Shown here piece after piece: positions 6,832 through 8,762 of a stretch of DNA of 8,762 bases. The notes below the pieces were generated by a model, which had not been told where the DNA came from, ran no database searches, and saw only the letters and a program-made list of their open reading frames with translations. This stretch comes from Caldifarciminota bacterium (GTDB lineage Bacteria; Hydrothermota; Hydrothermia; B15-G9). The stretch lies in contig JAMOPK010000318.1 of NCBI GenBank assembly GCA_027064565.1, forward strand, positions 1 to 8,762, in the 5' to 3' direction. Within the stretch, counting starts at the first letter, position 1, and every line of letters starts with the position of its first letter. The position numbers were made by a program, and so were the translations under genes.

Positions 6832-7539
6832 CGCCGGCTTCACTCCGGAAAAGCGGAGTTTCCAGACGAGCCAGAACGCCTCCCAGACGATTTTTCGGGA
6901 CATCTTCGATGCCCCGGCCCTGCGTTCGACGAAAATTATCGGTATCTCTTTGATCCTGAACCCGTGCTTCCATGCGAGAAAATTGACCTCTATCTGGAAG
7001 GCATAGCCGTCGGAGCGGATGTTATCGAGCCCAATGGTCTCAAGCACTTCCCGCCGAATGCACTTGAATCCGCCGGTCAGGTCACGGATCGGCACACCCG
7101 TCACTTTGCGGGCATAGATGTTGGCAAAATAGGACAGGATCAACCGCTCGAGAGGCCAGTTCACAACGCTTATCCCGTTGGTGTAGCGGGAACCAATCAC
7201 GAGGTCATAATCCTCCGCTGTTTTCAGGAGGCGCGGAATGTCGCCGGGATCGTGTGAGAAGTCCGCATCCATCTGCACCACGGCGTCGTAATCCCTCTCA
7301 AGCGCCCATTTGAAGCCGGTCACGTAGGCTGTTCCGAGTCCGAGTTTGCCGGGCCGGTGGATCACATGAACGCGAGGGTCCTCGCTGGCCATCTCATCGG
7401 CTATCAGGCCTGTTCCGTCTGGCGAATTGTCATCCACGATCAGGAGATCCACATCGCTGGCCGATTCAAATATGGCCTGCACCAGATCACGGATATTTTC
7501 CCTTTCATTGTAAGTTGGAACGATTACAAGCGATTTCAT
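6817..7539 (-). CDS. Family 2 glycosyltransferase, polyprenol-phosphate mannosyltransferase (DPM1/Ppm1)-like
   Basis: The 240-residue product probably transfers a sugar, typically mannose from GDP-mannose, to a polyprenyl phosphate at the inner membrane face, making a lipid-linked donor for later glycosylation. It has a GT-A fold: VIVPTYNERENI (5-16), VDDNSPDGT (35-43), the metal-binding DAD in QMDADFSHDP (Asp91, Asp93), GSRY (116-119), DLTGGFKCIRR (153-163) and ERRAGASKMS (205-214). These match DPM1-type enzymes closely. There is no C-terminal transmembrane pair, so it is the soluble or peripheral class. It lies convergent to pyk with four bases between the stops. No ribosome binding site precedes the ATG, whose ATGA overlaps the stop of a doubtful upstream frame. 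Glucose as donor sugar is possible. Family firm, sugar inferred. Confidence 0.9.
   Translation of the reverse strand: MKSLVIVPTYNERENIRDLVQAIFESASDVDLLIVDDNSPDGTGLIADEMASEDPRVHVIHRPGKLGLGTAYVTGFKWALERDYDAVVQMDADFSHDPGDIPRLLKTAEDYDLVIGSRYTNGISVVNWPLERLILSYFANIYARKVTGVPIRDLTGGFKCIRREVLETIGLDNIRSDGYAFQIEVNFLAWKHGFRIKEIPIIFVERRAGASKMSRKIVWEAFWLVWKLRFSGVKPAKNQA
6842..6861 (+). terminator. Second candidate hairpin for pyk transcripts
   Basis: ACTCCG (6842-6847) pairs with CGGAGT (6854-6859) around GAAAAG, followed by two further T that make a run of only three with the stem's last base. It lies inside the 3' end of the opposing glycosyltransferase gene, about 30 bases past the pyk stop. The T-tract is too short for confidence. 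Confidence 0.25.
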
Positions 7540-7709
7540 AGGTTGCTTAGAATAAACTGAAAGTGCGGATACTTCAAATGCTGCATATCATCCTGACCAC
7601 CAGAGTGTTGTGACCATTCGGCAAACTCGGCCATCCATCGGTTTCTGCCGGGCAATCCCATTCGCCCGATGTAACGGCAAAATCCATGCAACCTGAAAAT
7701 CTTAGCCAT
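7536..7709 (-). CDS. Doubtful 57-residue open reading frame upstream of the glycosyltransferase
   Basis: This minus-strand frame starts at ATG 7709 and fills most of the divergent spacer. Its TGA overlaps the glycosyltransferase start as ATGA, the classic layout for translational coupling. The peptide begins MAKIFRLHGF and ends FQFILSNL. I recognise no family, and it has no ribosome binding site, signal peptide or membrane segment. Its start region overlaps the putative -10 box of the opposite gene. The frame stays open further upstream into the antisense of the lipoprotein gene, which suggests chance openness. It is listed because the overlap could explain how the glycosyltransferase is translated, but it may well be non-coding. 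Confidence 0.15.
   Translation of the reverse strand: MAKIFRLHGFCRYIGRMGLPGRNRWMAEFAEWSQHSGGQDDMQHLKYPHFQFILSNL
7549..7577 (-). promoter_or_regulatory. Possible promoter giving a near-leaderless glycosyltransferase mRNA
   Basis: On the minus strand, TTGAAG (7577-7572) and TATTCT (7554-7549) are 17 bases apart; each matches four of six consensus bases. Transcription would begin only about three to four bases before the ATG at 7539. That would fit the missing ribosome binding site but is unusual in this window. Low certainty. Confidence 0.3.
7636..7671. repeat. Overlapping inverted repeats in the divergent spacer
   Basis: CATCGG (7636-7641) can pair with CCGATG (7666-7671), and CGGGC (7649-7653) can pair with GCCCG (7664-7668) around a 10-base loop. 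The two pairings share bases and are mutually exclusive. The site lies between the divergent genes and could be an operator or an RNA structure of a minus-strand transcript. The short arms make chance likely. Confidence 0.2.
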
Positions 7710-7715
7710 TATACT
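7710..7715 (+). promoter_or_regulatory. Putative -10 box for the substrate-binding protein gene
   Basis: TATACT matches five of six bases of the sigma70 -10 consensus and lies 22 bases before the ATG at 7738. No good -35 box is found 16-18 bases upstream (TGCAAC at 7687-7692 is poor). If real, the promoter probably needs an activator, as is usual for sugar uptake genes. Confidence 0.4.
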
Positions 7716-7737
7716 ACAACACAAACGGAGGTTGGAG

Positions 7738-8762
7738 ATGAAACTCAGACATGTATTTGGCCTGTTTTTCCTTGCCATGGTTCTGGTGATAGCCGCCTGT
7801 CGAAAGGGCGAGAAAAGTCCCGCCTCAGGCAAGGCCGACCTGACCATCTGGGAAAGCTACAACGATGAGGAACACAGCGTGTTCATGGCCATAGTTGACA
7901 GTTTCGAGAAGAAGACCGGGCTGAAGGTGAAGGTCCAGCGTGTGCCGTTTGACGGGATGGAGCAGAAACTCCTGACGGCGATAGCGACGAAAAACGTTCC
8001 TGACCTTGCGAGGGTGGACTACGCCTTCACAGCGGTTCTGGCGTCCAAAAACGGCGTTGAGCCGATAGACGACCCATCGCTTGACCCGCTGATCGGACAG
8101 CTGTCCAAAGCCGCACTTTACGGCAACTACTACAACGGCAAGCTCTGGGGGCTTCCCGACCAGACCACATGCATCGCCCTTTTCTACAACAAAGACCTTT
8201 TCCGCGAGGCCGGCATAAGTTCCCCTCCGAAGACATGGGAAGAATTCGTGGAAGTGGCAAAAAAATTGACGAACCCGGAGAAACAGATATGGGGCTTCGC
8301 CATGCGGAATACCCTCTGGTGGACATTCCCGTTTTTCTTCACTTACGGGGCAAAATTCCTTTCGGACGACGGCAAGAGGTGCCTTCTGGATTCCCCGGAA
8401 GCCATTGCCGGGTTCTCGTTCAAGGTTGACCTTTATCGGAAATACAAAGTCGAAGCCGGGGCATGGCAGAGTGGTGCGATTCCGCCTGACGCAGGCTTCC
8501 GAAACGGGAAATACGCCATGATTCTGGACGGCCCATGGTCGATCAAGTCGCTGAACGAACTGGGGTTGAACTACGGCGTTGCGCTCATACCCGCCGGCCC
8601 GGCCGGCTCAGCGACCTCCATCGGCGGAACCAACATGGTGATCCCGGTCGGAGCCGCCCACAAGGAAAAGGCAATCGAGTTCCTCAAGTTCCTGCTTTCG
8701 CCTGAGATGCAGGCTTACTGGGCCAACCAGTTAGGTCAGATCCCCGTCAACACAGCCGCATT
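7738..8762 (+). CDS. Sugar ABC transporter substrate-binding lipoprotein, MalE-like (3' partial)
   Basis: The product captures a sugar or oligosaccharide outside the inner membrane and hands it to an ABC importer. It runs off the right edge: 341 residues are visible and perhaps 60-90 are missing. A lipoprotein signal peptide is clear: MKLR basic start, hydrophobic core, and lipobox VIAAC with Cys21 as the lipidated residue. The mature part is a family 1 (SBP_bac_1/8) solute-binding protein: LTIWESYNDEE (35-45), FEKKTGLKVKVQRVPFDG (56-73), LWGLPDQTTCIALFYNKDLF (136-155), the PPKTWEEF hinge segment (163-170), GKYAMILDGPW (257-267) and IGGTNMVIP (295-303). GGAGG at 7727-7731 is six bases before the ATG. 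The gene is divergent from the glycosyltransferase. Permease genes, if any, would follow beyond the window. Maltose- or oligosaccharide-type substrate is inferred from overall resemblance; the actual sugar is unknown. Confidence 0.9.
   Translation, partial: MKLRHVFGLFFLAMVLVIAACRKGEKSPASGKADLTIWESYNDEEHSVFMAIVDSFEKKTGLKVKVQRVPFDGMEQKLLTAIATKNVPDLARVDYAFTAVLASKNGVEPIDDPSLDPLIGQLSKAALYGNYYNGKLWGLPDQTTCIALFYNKDLFREAGISSPPKTWEEFVEVAKKLTNPEKQIWGFAMRNTLWWTFPFFFTYGAKFLSDDGKRCLLDSPEAIAGFSFKVDLYRKYKVEAGAWQSGAIPPDAGFRNGKYAMILDGPWSIKSLNELGLNYGVALIPAGPAGSATSIGGTNMVIPVGAAHKEKAIEFLKFLLSPEMQAYWANQLGQIPVNTAA

Noticed and set aside
6805..7257. Plus-strand 150-codon frame opposite the glycosyltransferase
   Set aside because: Antisense of conserved GT2 motifs, with no ribosome binding site and no recognisable domain.
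7686..7868. Plus-strand 60-codon frame across the lipoprotein start
   Set aside because: It is out of frame with the well-supported lipoprotein gene and lacks its own ribosome binding site.
1..8762. CRISPR arrays, tRNA or rRNA genes, insertion sequences, integrase or toxin-antitoxin genes
   Set aside because: No regularly spaced repeats, cloverleaf sequence, terminal inverted repeats with a transposase, or matching proteins were seen in either strand.

Overview
This is a gene-dense, moderately GC-rich bacterial window with seven protein-coding genes, two of them cut by the window edges. The first gene ends in what looks like a type IX secretion (T9SS) C-terminal sorting domain. Such domains are known mainly from the Fibrobacteres-Chlorobi-Bacteroidetes (FCB) superphylum and relatives. 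However, several genes have strong GGAGG ribosome binding sites, and the hsp20 promoter is a near-consensus sigma70 type. Both are unusual for Bacteroidetes proper. My inference is an uncultured or candidate-phylum member of the wider FCB group, probably a heterotroph that uses polysaccharides. The phylum cannot be fixed from this window.

Layout. Positions 2-1933 (+): 3' part of a large secreted glycoside hydrolase (GH114-like barrel, fibronectin III, CBM9/DOMON-like domain, T9SS tail). Positions 1934-2043: spacer with a clear promoter and an inverted repeat around it. Positions 2044-4792 (+): two-gene proteostasis operon, hsp20 then lon, one base apart. Positions 4855-6812 (+): a CDP-alcohol phosphatidyltransferase gene overlapping a pyruvate kinase gene by one base (TAATG). 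Positions 6817-7539 (-): a polyprenol-phosphate mannosyltransferase-like family 2 glycosyltransferase, convergent with pyk and four bases from it. Positions 7540-7737: divergent spacer with weak promoter signals, hairpin potential and a doubtful 57-codon reading frame. Positions 7738-8762 (+): 5' part of a sugar ABC transporter substrate-binding lipoprotein.

How the genes may work together. The middle is housekeeping: protein quality control (a small heat shock holdase and an ATP-dependent protease), phospholipid head-group synthesis and the last step of glycolysis. The flanks concern carbohydrates: a cell-surface or secreted polysaccharide-cleaving enzyme on the left, and lipid-linked sugar donor synthesis plus oligosaccharide uptake on the right. 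The two flanks are not shown to be one pathway.

I found no RNA gene, mobile element, CRISPR array or defence system. No gene cluster here is clearly an undescribed system. The points most worth a second look are the modular GH114-T9SS protein, the inverted repeat bracketing the hsp20 promoter, and the unusual start region of the glycosyltransferase gene.
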